Both the position numbers and the translations under genes were made by a program. From contig NC_030986.1 of assembly GCF_000149955.1 (NCBI RefSeq), positions 5,958,140 through 6,022,139 of the forward strand: 64,000 bases of DNA, written 5' to 3'. This stretch comes from Fusarium oxysporum f. sp. lycopersici 4287. Taxonomy: Eukaryota > Ascomycota > Sordariomycetes > Hypocreales > Nectriaceae. Under the pieces are notes generated by a model. That model was not told the DNA's origin. It searched no databases and worked only from the letters and a program-made list of their open reading frames with translations. Positions 20,000 through 31,289 of this stretch are shown one piece after another; within the stretch, counting starts at the first letter, position 1, and every line of letters starts with the position of its first letter.

Positions 20000-21339
20000 T
20001 CAACTCGAAAGAACTGAAGAGCTTCTAGAGGCGGTCCCGGGTTTCCTTGCCGTCCAAATATATCTTTATCGGTCGTCAGTGACTGCCCCGTCAGCCGCAG
20101 GTATAACAAGACTTACATTCTACAATATGCATGGTAACTCCGCATACATATCTCTTTGTTAACTCTATCGCAAAGACCTTCCACCTCTTCTTTGGACATG
20201 CCAAGCATTCTTACCATAGCTGCGCACGATAGAGCTGTGAGACCGCTAGAGAGCCCTACATTAAACCATCTCGCTGCTTCTTTCTCAGTCGCGTCTTCGG
20301 GCCAAGGATTGTAACAAGCTCTGATAACTGTTTCACTGATATCTACGAAGCCAGCCAGTGCAAGCTGCCGTCGCGTTTTCTCGGGGTTTACTCTCATTGG
20401 GCGGCCGTACTGATCCATTGCGTCGAGAAGTTTTGAGGCCCATTCACTTAGAGCACTGTCGGTCGGAAGAGAATCGTCGTCACACTGTGGGGTCCAATCG
20501 ATTTCGACTTGCTCCATGCAGCCCCACCCAGGCTTCAGGTGTCTTACTAAGGGGTTAGCAAGGTTTGCGAGCAGGGACTAATGGCGGATGCAACCAACAC
20601 GATCATGTTTTTGTACAGATCTGGCCAGTTTTGAATACTGCCGAAGAGTGTTCGGACATGCATGAAGTCCCAGTCCAGGTCAACCGTGTCCCAAGAACCC
20701 TCAAGGTCGAATGGTTTCGGAGGTGCCATGGTCCGTGGAATCCTTGGCGATATGAGTCAGCGAAACTGATATCTTTTGGCTGCACTTACATCTTAGGCTG
20801 TATCATATTGAAGTCGAGACCCTGTACGTGCATATGGGGATATTTTCTGTAGCAGTTTGTAAGATTGAGGGCCAAGTTGTCTACTCCTTGACCGACTCAC
20901 TCAGAGAGTTCTATGGACCAGATTCCCGTGCCTGTGCCGAGGTCGAGGACCCGCAATGGCTGCTCCACGTCCAACGAAGCCGAGAACAGATTGTTCTTGC
21001 GAACTACGAAGAAGAACTTGTGCAAAATGTCTAGGCGAGCCAGCTCTTCCTTTGCGCAAACGAAGTTAGGTTCATCGGAGCCGAGATGGGCGTACTTGCA
21101 CTAACTTTGTCGATTGGGAATATGTAATTCTCCCTGGGTAGATTTCCGCTCTTTCCATACCAGCGGCCATAATAAAAGTAAAGATCTTGGAGTTTTTGCG
21201 GCACCCGATAGTCGGCCAGATCGCTATGACAGCATGTCAGTACAAGAAGATGGCCTGCGTTGTAGGCAATGTGGAGCAGATATCTCAATGAAAGGCGAAA
21301 ATTTGAGCTGTACCTAGTGTTGTTATGGCTTCCTGGCAT
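20000..21339 (-). CDS. Second LaeA-like SAM-dependent methyltransferase
   Basis: I model seven exons on the minus strand: 21314-21339, 21106-21223, 20901-21049, 20790-20846, 20599-20742, 20117-20542 and 20000-20063. They sum to 984 bases (327 residues) with no internal stop. Introns are 47-90 bases; most have GTGAGT/GTAAGT-type donors and CTAAC/CTGAC branch sites. The intron 20543-20598 uses a weaker GTTGGT donor. Motifs are YYGRWYGK and ENYIFPIDKEELARLD, SAM motif I VLDLGTGTGIWSIEL (residues about 82-96), GLDFNMIQPKM, then WDTVDLDWDFMHVRTLFGSI and HLKPGWGCMEQVEIDW. The end IWTARKPG is typical of the family. It differs strongly from the copy at 10724, so the pair is not a recent duplication. 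It is intact on this model. Confidence 0.8.
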
Positions 21340-21555
21340 ACTGAGAGAGTGTGTAATTCTCTCTGGTTGCCTTGCAACAGGCTCATGTCAGCGTCATGTT
21401 GAAGAACAATCTCCGCCCAGAGGTGTGGAGACAGTTAGTCCACATGCATTTCCAGTCATGTGACATTTACTTCCCCAAATGGCTAGCCCGCTTCAGCTCG
21501 ACAAAAGTGGAAAAAATGGATGAAGAGTTGGGTCACAAAATATCACATCTGACAC

Positions 21556-24483
21556 CAGCGCTGCCCTCAAATCGAACAAATTAAATCCGGAGCCATATTT
21601 GAGATTATTGGCAACCCTCAACGCTACATTTGTTGTTTAAAACATTTATTTAAGTATTTCAAATATTTCTAATCTTACCCTCTATGCTCTCCATGTTACT
21701 ATGTCCAATCTTCCACTACACCTCGTTTCCCCCCCTTGCTGTCGCCCCCAGCTTTACCGCACCATGTCTGACCCAATTCTTCAGGTATTACAACTTCTCC
21801 AATGTTTCTGTCGTCATCGTCAACTTGGCGAGACTGAACGACCTGTCGCAATCAGTTGCCATTGCCGGTATCGCGAGTATATCGAGAGCCAACTGGCTGA
21901 CCATCGGAAATTGTCCCTGGTGAGCCATCCACCACTCGATTGGATCCTCAGCCTCTTGCGGCTCTAGCCGCAGATACCTCTCAAGCTCACTTCCCATCGC
22001 TGTAGTCTTTGCTGTCCTGCTCTTCACCTACTGCTTGAGCATACTGTTTACCGGGGTTCTCTGCGGCACGCTTGGGGATGCCGTAGTCTTAACAATTGCC
22101 CCTCGCTGCTCATTCACTGACCGGTTGCAGCGGTACCAGCGGTCCAGGTAGTCAGATAGTCCATCTTTGGCGTCCCTCGCCCAGACAACCTGTTCTTCCG
22201 ATGCCCGATTCACCTCCAGATAGCTCTTGCCCAGTGATGGATGGAGAATGGTGGATGCGGCAAACAACGGTGACTCTCCAAGATTGGTATAGTATTCATT
22301 GAGTTTCTGCCAGGCGGTGATGATGGAGAGTCTCAGATAGCGTCGGAGATCCTTCTTCATATCATCAACTGCTGATGATTCTAATGGCTTGCCTCATCCA
22401 TCATCACATTGTCCCGAGTCACGACCTGGCAAGGAGCTTTGCATTGGCTTTCGCAGATGTGTGTCCATCTTGCATTCCCTAAATCTAGCAGGAATCTGCC
22501 GGTTCCGGTCTGGTCGCTCTCGACCTAGCTCGACCTATGAGTTGGTATTCTCTCTGTTTGCCTCGTCTGGAACAGCATGGTAGAACAACTTCCGATCCAC
22601 AAGGTGTTCCAGCAAGTATTTCATGCCTGTCATCACCTCCCAAAGCCATCCATGTCCATTACCTCCTTCGCTGCCCAGCCCTGCGTTCTCATAGTTTGCA
22701 GGTACAATGGCTCAATAATATGTTTGATTTCCGCCAACAGTCTCCAGTCATTCCCCTTCAACATGTCGGCCTCCGGTAGCCTTTTCTCCACCTCTGGATG
22801 GACTAAGGATGCCCTGATGTCTCCCTGCTTAACGAACGCTCGAAAGATCATGAGATAAGTGAAGTTACATCTCGTGTCGTTGTTCATAACAACTTCTAGC
22901 TCTGCTGTATACTCACCCGCCAGGAGATATTTTTGTGCTTCGTCGTTCTCGCGTGAGATCCTCTCAAAGAACCCACACTTCTGAGGGGAAGATCTGATGA
23001 AATTGGCAACATTGTGGATCATTCCCGCCGGCCATTTCTTTCTCCAGCGTCGTAGGTCATCCTCGCGCCGGCCGAGAAGGTCGAAGACCTGCTATTCGGC
23101 CTTGAAAGCCTTGAAATCTTTGCTGTAAAGGAAAGCACGAGCAACCAGGTTCAATATATGCCCAAGAATCACTGCGAGATTTCCTCCGCTGTGACATCCG
23201 AGCTGGCGACGGAGTCGCAGTAGGCGCGACTGGTGCTTGCCCTGGAGGTCAAGAAAATGAGCTGTGACTGCCATGACAGCGTGCCGATTGGGTGATGTCC
23301 ACAGGTCGAACCCTAGATAGATTCTAGGAAGGACATTTGAGAGCTCCTGCGTGATCTCATCCTTCTAAGACTCGTACATGACATCCAGCAAACGGCCCAT
23401 CGATTGCCGGTTCCTTGGGATCTGGTCAGGTAGGTGGGGTCAAGTTGGCACGCGAGTTGCTGAAAGAATGTATCGCTAAAGAAAGAAAAAGAACATTGGT
23501 GTCGATCAGAAGTCCCAGGCTCAGTTCTCAGATCATCTTGACTCTAGCAAGCGGCACGGCGCTGTACTGCAAGAGCCGTCACTTGGGCCGTTCAAATCCA
23601 TTGGTTGACGGGTCTCTACCAGCGCCTTGACTGCTCTCGAAGATCCTGTGGAACCTACGTTGGTCAACGGTGCTCAAGCTCGCGACGTCACATTCACATA
23701 CTAGCGGGGGTGGTCAGCTGCCGAACTCGTAGCAGCAGCGACGAAGAACTCGGGCTGACCCCCTTCGCGTCGCACAAACGATAGGCCCCGTAAGGAATCA
23801 ATGGGCTGTCGTTAGTGTCGATCTCAACGAGAAAAGATCCATGGCGCTTGATCCAGCTCTTTCGGCCTTTCGACCCTTGCCGGGACAAGGACTCGTCCAA
23901 AACATATCATTTGTTCCTTCATACTGCTCGCAGAAGATCTGCAACGGTAGGGAGGTCTGGTGAAGCCACCCGCGTAGTCAGCTCGAATTGACTTGCCAGA
24001 TTTCTCGGTGGGCGGAGAAGAGCAAAGGCGGAGGGTGGAGAAGGAAGCATAATGTCGTTGGATTCTATCGGGTTAGGCGTCGATCGGCAAGGAATCGCAC
24101 ACATCGAGGAGAGCTAAACGGACTAGCACTAACGCGGTTTGATGTTGTGGGGGCGTGGGATCGTGAGAGTTAAGAAGCTACCTTCCCTTTAGCCACTTCG
24201 AAGGCATTGTGGGGGGTAGCACACTAACGTAAGATCTGAATCATGACTCTGATTGGCCATATCCACTCACCAGACCCTGATATCCACCAGGTTCCGGGTA
24301 AGCTCCAAAGACGCTCGACAGCCTGGCAGATCCGACCTTTGATCGTATATCATTTACCAAATATATCAAATGTTATTCCAAATCCAGGGTTTTGGATTCG
24401 TTTGATTTGAAATAAGATTTTGGCATATTTGATTGATTTGTTTGGCAGTTTGTTTGATTGCATTTGATCTGTGGGCAGCGCTG
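21556..24483 (-). mobile_element. hAT transposon copy A, decayed
   Basis: Terminal inverted repeats begin CAGCGCTGCCC on both sides (21556-21566 and 24473-24483) and continue as AT-rich sequence with ATCAAA-type motifs. The 8 bases outside the two ends do not match, so the target duplication is lost or the element recombined. Inside lies a minus-strand hAT transposase in several frames. It is related to the intact element at 47243-50460, whose termini start CAGGGCTGCC. Confidence 0.75.
21788..23900 (-). pseudogene. hAT transposase remains (copy A)
   Basis: From N- to C-terminus on the minus strand: a BED zinc-finger part (KGRKSWIKRHGSF, then YRLCDAKG) at 23900-23700; a RNase-H-like core start (HILNLVARAFLYSKDF) near 23140; a middle block (NVANFIRSSPQKCGFFERIS, then MNNDTRCNFTYLMIFRA and MRTQGW) at 23022-22633; a block with SPLFAASTILHPSLGKSYLE at 22360-22028; and the C-terminal dimerisation domain (ELERYLRLEP, IEWWMAHQGQFPM, LDILAIPAMATDCDRSFSLA) at 22027-21788. 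Each block is in a different frame, with stops and small indels, so no transposase can be made. The last recognisable region stops at TLEKL, short of the usual C-terminal tail. Confidence 0.8.
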
Positions 24484-26245
24484 GAAGAAACCTGCTGTAA
24501 GCATTGAGAAACGTCATGTAGAATTGGAGAAGAGGAGCCCATGATTGGAAATACACGTCGACACAATGTTCGACGAAAGGAAAAGCAGGCATTTCTCGAG
24601 ACTGTCCAGGGGCTGGGGCTTTAAGAAGTTTATAACACTGGGCATGCGAGAATATTTTTGCGTCAACTTCAGCATTGGGAGTGTCAATTCCGTGAATTTG
24701 GTGGCAGAAAGCTCCTGTAGGCGGGTCAGGGTGATCCTCAGTGTTCCTGTAAAGTAGAACGTGCTTACCGATGCCCATCTAGCTGCTTGAAACGTCAATG
24801 AAGACAAGTTCATGACCCTCAGCGCTGGGTGGTTGAGACATAGTTTTTATGCGGGGTATATTGCGTTTGCGTGGTGAATCTTAGAGTATGTGCTCCCATC
24901 TCTTCTTGTGGAAAAAAGTGTAGATGGTGAAGTCACCCTCCTCTATCGTATACTTCTGGTTCATCTGACGGTTCTGGATTCAGAAGAGCGGACTGTGGCA
25001 GTAGTTCCTATCTGGAGGAGTCTGTACACTTTGGCTCATCCCATAATCGGAAGATACACTGAGATGCTCTGGATGGCTTTGCAAAGATTACCAATCACGG
25101 TAATTGGACGGGGCGAAACGGTCAACATTAATAACACTGCCCCGTCCTTGTTAGTAGTTATCGTTGGCAAAGCCTCTAGCAACCACTCTTTGTGGGGCCA
25201 CCGAAGTTGATTTTGGGTGAACGCCTGTAGAAGTCTGATGACGGTCGCGGCTTGAGCTTGATCGGGCAGTGACACTGGGCAAACCGGTCCATGGGCTCGA
25301 ACAAGGGCCTCTACGCCTTTGTCGAAATCCTATAAGGGCGGAAGTCTCGCGATTGTACGTCTGAATGGTAAGACAGAAGGATTCAGTTCGTCGATTTTCC
25401 AGAGGTTTTCGGGGCCAGGACCAATTTCTGTATCTGTATTATTAGGATACCCAGTTTCTGCCATGTGAGTAATCACATAGGATCAATATCAACTGCAGAT
25501 CTCCCAATATTCAACTGACGAATGGAGTTTGAATGAATCATGTACGTGGAACTGCGACTTCCTCCGTTCGGGTCCCTCTGTACGACTGCGCAGCTCTTCT
25601 CAGGAAGTGAACTCACCTCAAGATCCGAAGAACGTCCCATATGGTCCGCCGCTGACGAGAAACTAGGCACTACGGTTCAATAGAAGCTCTGGCACCTTGT
25701 TCTCATTCGGCTCAAGGCTGATTTCTCATCGCGAGATATCAGAAGAGGTGAGTAGAGTCCGGACGATGCATGGGAGGTCTAAGAAACGAGAAAAAAGTAA
25801 CTCGGCTGACCTAGTATCGCCGTAGCTATGAGTTCGTAGATGTCTATGCACCTTTTTGCTGGCCTTTGTCAGAAAGTCCGTATTGCGACGATCGGCGAAA
25901 ATGATGATAGGGGTCAAAATAGACCTCGCCAAGCTCTGCCTGTTGTTTCTGGCCGTGTGTTGGACGTACGGACGGGAACCGCCAATATCCATTTTGAGGA
26001 CGTGCAAATATCCAAATATAGAACGCCATGATTCAAAAAAATTACTTGAGCCGCAAACGCATGTATATGATCGACCGTACTGGATGGAAATCTTAGTTAC
26101 TCGAGACCAATGTCTAGTGAAAGACTGCCTAGGACTTTCAGCCCCAATAACTGGCATCATTGCCCTTGTTGATCGGATCCAACCCTTTCCACAAGATACT
26201 CGCCGTGCTCCAAGCTTTTGCGATCCTTAAGCCCGTGAGTCCGTC
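24484..26245. other. Non-coding or relic stretch
   Basis: No complete gene. A minus-strand piece at about 25335-25036 reads protein-like (DFDKGVEALVRAHGPVCPV, then TVIRLLQAFTQNQLRWPHKE and LLEALPTITTNKDGAVLL) but is preceded by a stop and has no start, so it may be a relic of an unknown gene. Other frames look random. Confidence 0.3.
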
Positions 26246-26854
26246 ATGAATCCAGCTGCCGACCAGGACCTTCTGCTGTGTTCAGCCCTCCCCAATGATT
26301 CGGATTGTAAGAACGAATATCTCTTACCGCAATCTATCCAAGAAGAAGGAGGCTTCTTGCAAAGTCCATCGCTGAGTCATTCCCTTCCATCTGCATCTCA
26401 GCCTGGGATTCTTCAAGATAGCTGGCATCCGACCTCAGCTCAGGCTGATCACGCCTTCGATGGATGGTTCGAAAGAGATTGGGTGTTGTTTCCGGATACG
26501 CCAGATTCAGTTGAGCAACCTGACGATATAATGGAGATCTCAGTTGTCCTCAGCAGTTACGGTTCCTTAGAAGAGGCCCAGTTTAGAGTAGATCGGCACG
26601 TGCAGCAGACATTGGAGCAAAGGCATCTCGTGGCCCAGAGTGGCAAGAACAAGCGCCCAGCAAATGCATTCATCCTCTATCGTATAGCCTTTCAATGTAT
26701 GGCTGAGGAGTTTTATAGCACCAAATGTCAACAGCTTGTGTCAAGAATATGTGGGAAGAGCTGGCAACTTGAATCGGACGATGTAAAAGCGTGGTTTCAA
26801 CAACAGGCCACGATCCAGAAGGCGAACTATACGCAGGCTTTTGAGCATGCGTGA
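26246..26854 (+). CDS. HMG-box protein (MATA_HMG-like)
   Basis: ATG 26246 to TGA 26852-26854, 202 residues, no intron. Residues 1-130 are acidic and Ser/Pro-rich, without known domains. Residues about 135-200 form an HMG box of the mating-type/sequence-specific class: KRPANAFILYR at its start, then ISRICGKSW-like sequence (SRICGKSWQLE) and VKAWFQQQA. It lacks the frequent RHP that follows the first helix (IAFQCMAEEF instead). Known MATA_HMG proteins bind DNA in the minor groove and control mating or sexual development; which gene this one controls is not known. The domain sits at the extreme C-terminus with almost no tail. Flanked on the right by a LINE. Confidence 0.7.
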   Translation: MNPAADQDLLLCSALPNDSDCKNEYLLPQSIQEEGGFLQSPSLSHSLPSASQPGILQDSWHPTSAQADHAFDGWFERDWVLFPDTPDSVEQPDDIMEISVVLSSYGSLEEAQFRVDRHVQQTLEQRHLVAQSGKNKRPANAFILYRIAFQCMAEEFYSTKCQQLVSRICGKSWQLESDDVKAWFQQQATIQKANYTQAFEHA

Positions 26855-27045
26855 AGGAGTGGCTTGAAACTTAGATGTATTTAACAGTTTTCCTTCTTCT
26901 GAGCTTCTATGGTGGAGTATAGTATGGCCTTTTCGAAGGGGGAGGAAAAAGCAAATATTTGCATCAGAACCGAAAGCTACAGTGCCCTTGGAGGAAAATT
27001 GTATCCAGAAACATGGAAAGCAACTCAACAAAGCGCGGACACTAT

Positions 27046-28243
27046 AATACAATACAATACAATTTATTACGCCCGGCGGCTTATTTTGGCCGATAGGGCA
27101 CTAGTCACTAATTCGTACGTACATTGCCTAGTTTTCGTCCTCGCCTCCCCGAGCCCATGCTGTGCTACACGTTGCTCAATCTGTGTCCGCATTTCCTAAA
27201 GCCCAGACTGTACCTTGCTTTTCACCATATGAATTGAAATAGGTCTCCTCGAGCCCATACTCTTAGGTACAATACAATACAATACAATTTATTACGCCCG
27301 GCGGCCTGTTCTGACCGAAAGGGCACTAGTCACTAATGCTTACATACAACGCCTGCTTTTCGTCCTCGTTTCCCCAAGCCCATGCTGTGCCACACATTGC
27401 TCAATTTGTGTCCGCATTTTCCTAAAGCCCATGCTGAACCTTGGTTTTACACCATCAATCTGAAATTCGTGTCCTCAAGCCCATACAGCGCCTGCTCCTT
27501 GATTACTCTTTTCCTTTCTGTTCTGCTGTGCCTTGCTTCTCCCACGTTTTAGTAGCATTACCGGCGAACTAGCTTGAAGGCTGTTCTTCAAGTGTCCAGC
27601 GTCCTATCTACGGCGGCTGAAGCGGCGTCCGCCTCTGTGCACAGGGTGTTTAGTATAGGGTGTGAGTGGGTTAGTAAGAGTAAGTAGGTGAGGTTCTTGC
27701 AATCTGGCTTCAATATTGTGTGTCGAGTCGTCCTGTGGCTATTGCAAATCGTATAGTTGCATGGACTGCCTGCATGTTTGGCGTCCACTTGGCGTCATCT
27801 GATGGTGACTTTCCTCCTAGGTAGAACGAGAGGTTCCCTCTCAATGTCTCCGTGCACTGCAACATTTCAGTCCTATGCGCTGTCCATTTCGTGCATCGAA
27901 AGAGAAAGTGCTCTACTGTCTCTATCGCTTGCCCGCATGCGCATTGCTGTGATGCTGCTACGCTGATCCGGAATAGGTATCCATTTAATCTGGCCATGCC
28001 TGTCCTAAGTTGTGCTAGCACGCTGGCTTCTCTCCGTGACAAGCCATCGTAGAGCAATCGAGTGTGCTTACCCGGGAGCGCAGCATCGACCTTCTTCGAA
28101 AACTTCCCAACATTGTCTGGTAGCCGTTGGTTTGCACGCTGGCTCGATCGGGCTATATTCAGGGTCGTCGATCGCATTTGGGGAAACTTCTGAGCCGGGA
28201 CGGCACCGTCTTGGCTCGCACTTCGCGCCTCTTTCTTAGCCAT
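27046..28243 (-). mobile_element. LINE 3' end, left inverted copy
   Basis: A 5'-truncated non-LTR element on the minus strand. Its 3' end is at 27046 with a (TACAA)n tail, and a second tail of the same kind lies inside at 27268-27290. It matches 31977-33172 on the opposite strand almost base for base, apart from a short patch (28128-28154). The 5' break is at the ATGGCTAAG codons near 28243. Confidence 0.85.
27716..28243 (-). pseudogene. LINE ORF2 C-terminal fragment
   Basis: 176 residues from MAKKEARSASQDG to ATGRLDTQY. It holds the end of the RNase H region and a Cys/His zinc-knuckle-like block (CACGQAIETVEHFLFRC). It lacks the endonuclease and reverse transcriptase domains entirely. The sequence equals the C-terminus of the copy ending at 32510 except for about ten residues around ARSSQRANQR. 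Confidence 0.8.
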
Positions 28244-28639
28244 CTCCAGTGGGGTGCGGGTCCAGCGTCAGTAGTCCATCATTATAATTTTGTCAAACAT
28301 GCCCAAAATGGACTAACCGTGGCGCATGATGGTGTGTGTCACTGGAGCTGCTGTGACCCCTGCCCTCTCCAATCACTAACACCATTCGGATGGATGCCTT
28401 AGCATTTGGGCAATCATTAGCTTGTCCCATGGTCGCTCACTATTTAAAGGGTCAGCCTCAATTACTCTAGTCTGGTCCTAGCCATAGTTTATATTCAATA
28501 ACGGTCGCCAACGCACATCCTACACTACTACCGGTATAGTTCATTACTATATCACATGTGATAAGTAAATAAAACACTCGTTTTGGAATACATGGCGCGA
28601 TACCATTTGTTCGTGACATAAACTACAACAAATAAATAT
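28244..28639. other. Unique spacer, nothing recognised
   Basis: Sequence between the left LINE and a small open frame; no gene or RNA is evident. Confidence 0.3.
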
Positions 28640-28930
28640 ATGGCCTTATGTAGAAGCAGAAATTTATCAAGGCCTCAGCCTTCGAGAGACCTCGACGTAT
28701 GGAGGCTACCGGCCTTCTTATGTATAACCTCCCATAACGACCTGCGCCGCGACTTCTGCTCTTCCTTCGATTCGCCAACTTGCGTGACTGACAAAGACTG
28801 GTGTCAGATGTTCAGGCGGAAAAACTTTTATTGTGTCTGTCCTCTCTTGTACTCGAAGGACCTTTTAGATCTTATATCCTTGCGCTATGAACCCAAGGCT
28901 AACAAAATCGAAGACGACGCATTGACGTAG
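28640..28930 (+). CDS. Possible small protein upstream of NLR gene
   Basis: ATG 28640 to TAG 28930, 96 residues, with six Cys (LCRSRN, FLCIT, DFCSS, PTCVT, DWCQM, YCVC region). No signal peptide is seen. It could be a relic; nothing recognised. Confidence 0.2.
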   Translation: MALCRSRNLSRPQPSRDLDVWRLPAFLCITSHNDLRRDFCSSFDSPTCVTDKDWCQMFRRKNFYCVCPLLYSKDLLDLISLRYEPKANKIEDDALT

Positions 28931-29039
28931 AATCACGTGAGCGGCTGAAGTGAGCAAATTGGTTCTTTGCATTCGCACTCAAGATTCGACCTATGCTGAA
29001 GAAAGTTCGTTGGTCGATCTTATTTGAGTCGACATCAGG

Positions 29040-30866
29040 ATGTTACCGCATTCAGCATATGAGCAGCGAGAGGCCATCAACAGCCAGTTCCACGACAACA
29101 CTGACATCCACCAGGGAAACGTCCAAGGAAATGTTTACTACAGCCTGCCCCACCCGCCGGCCCCTGCCGAAGTCGGCCGCGTCATTCCGTATCCCCGCAA
29201 CGAGGATTTGGTCCATCGACCAGGTCTCATCGACAGACTAGATGAGCTTTTACCGCAATCGGTAGGATCGCGCAGCGCTGCCCTGTGGGGCTTAGGGGGA
29301 TCTGGGTAGGTCCCCAGTTTTGGAACGCTACGATGTCGCGAGACGGCTAACGGAGGAACGAACTAAGCAAGACACAGATCGCGCTAGACTACGCGTACCG
29401 ACGATGCGATACCGATGACAAATGCTGCGTCTTCTGGGTGCATGCCGACAATGAAGCGACTTTCACATCCGATTATAAGACGATCGGGAAGAAGCTTGGG
29501 GTTGACGAGCGGCTTGACGGGTCGGACCTGCTAGATGCGGTATGCAGCGCAATTGAAGCTCGATCGAAATGGGTGATGGTCGTCGACAACGCTGACGACC
29601 TGAGGCTGTTCGGAGTGGGCCAACAAGCAAATGATGAAGAGATGAACGATACTCTATACAAATATGTCCCTCACGGATCGCAAGGGACGGTACTATGGAC
29701 GAGTCGAGACGCGCATATTGTCGGCACGCTTGTTGGATCGCCTCGCGGTATTGCAGTGCGTTCTATGACGATGGATGAGGCGGCGACGCTTCTCGCGAGG
29801 AGAAGGGGTGATTCGTCGACGGTGGAGAGGGAGGCAGGAGTAGACGCATTGTTGGAAGAGCTGCACTGCCTGCCGTTGGCAATCTCGCAAGCTGGCGCCT
29901 ATATGCGGCGTATGTCAATGACGGCCGAGCAATACTTAGGTTTCCTTAGGCAAGGTAAGACCCGATGGGATATGCTAAAGGCTAGCGACGCTGACCGACA
30001 TCGACGGCCGGAGGTGTCGAACAGTATGCTCGAGACGTCGAGGATCTCGACGAAGCGGATCCGAACAGAAAGCGAGATGTCGTACCGGATGTTGCATGTG
30101 GTTGCATATGTTGACAGTCAGGATATACCGTACGAGCTGATAGCGGCAGTTGCTGATCGATGCGACAATGACAAGGAGGACTCAGTGAAACAGGCCACGG
30201 AGATTGAGGGTTCTAGAAGCCATCACGCGACTGAAAGAGTTTTCTTTCCTTAGCCTGCGTCAGACAGAGCAAGGCGAGCGAAGGTATGAGATGCACAAGC
30301 TCGTGCAAGAGGCCTTGCGATATGGGCTGAGAGTACGTGGCACAATTGAGAAAATCCTGGGCGAGACACTGAGTACCGAGAACGAGTCGGAAAACAGTGA
30401 AGCATACTATGCTGGCACAACTCTGCAGATTGTAGATGGCCTCTTCCCACCATCAGAACCGAGTTCATGGGCACGATGCGAGCAGTACATGAAACATGCT
30501 ATACGAGTGGGGGAGTGGGCGGAGGTGAGCAGGATGGAGGTTAAGGCAGCGACTCTGCTTCAGAGAGTATCGTATTTTCTGTACGATCGAGGGCGGTGGA
30601 GAGAGAGGGAACCAGTGGATAGTCGTGCATGGGTTCTCCGACGGAAGGTGCTTGGGGAGAAGCATCCCGATACGATCAGGAGCATGGCGGAGCTCGCGAC
30701 GACGTACCATGCTCAGGGCCGATATGATGAAGCTCTTCAGCTCCATCAAACCGCCTTGGGCCTTCGCCGCCATGTGCTTGTAGAAAACCATCCGGATACG
30801 ATGCAGAGCGTGGCATACCTCGCCTCCATACGCGAGGCGTTACAACAGTTACCGTCGCTTGTATAG
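29040..30866 (+). CDS. NB-ARC/TPR (NLR-like) protein with one frameshift
   Basis: ATG 29040. Exon 1 ends at 29305; an intron of 62 bases (GTAGGT ... TAAG) at 29306-29367 splices to restore the P-loop GLGGSGKTQIALDY (residues 84-97). Walker B is WVMVVDNADD (about 157-166), a sensor-like motif is GTVLWTSRD (about 195-203), and LPLAISQAGAYMR is the GLPL-type motif. After about residue 280 the frame must shift by one base near 30205-30215 to continue VLEAITRLKEFSFLSLRQ, a winged-helix-like end, then KLVQEALRYG. The C-terminus has two TPR units of the kinesin-light-chain type (KHPDTIRSMAELATTYHAQG, RYDEALQL, ENHPDTMQSVAYLA) and stops early at 30866. N-terminal residues 13-33 (INSQFHDNTDIHQGNVQG, then NVYY) resemble short prion-like motifs of fungal NLRs. 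Such proteins act in non-self recognition and cell death. The shift and short repeat array suggest a pseudogene or a sequence error. Confidence 0.7.
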
Positions 30867-31289
30867 CCAGTCTAGTCTTTGGCGGTCACGCAAGTTTACG
30901 AATCGGAGGGAGAAGGAAAGCTGCACGGGAAGCTCGGGCGTTTTTGCAAATGGAGATCCCACAAGAGTAAAGGCTTTGATTGATCTCTGTTTCTATTCAA
31001 GGGCCTACATCTGCCGTGGCGTATACCAAACTAGCTGCCATAGTAATCAACAAGTATTTTGTGTGTTCATGAACAGGGTGCATATATATAATCGTTGGGT
31101 AAACATAGCTTCTGGTCAGAAATAGACACCGGAATGAATGAAGTTGGTCGTCAGACGGGGCGGTTAATGCCCGAGTTTCCAGGCATTTTTGTGCTGTTAG
31201 TGCTGGGGAAGGGCAGGGATCGTATTGGGGCCGATGGTATACTGTGCATGCGCCATGATTAGTCCATTTTTGGCTATTCTCAGTAAATT
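30867..31289. other. Unique flank between NLR gene and right LINE
   Basis: No gene. The first 120 bases can still be read as a basic C-terminal tail (ESEGEGKLHGKLGRF), possibly remains of the NLR 3' end. Confidence 0.3.

Noticed and set aside
10724..21339. Secondary-metabolite gene cluster around the methyltransferases
   Set aside because: No PKS, NRPS, terpene synthase, P450 or transporter signature was found between or beside them.
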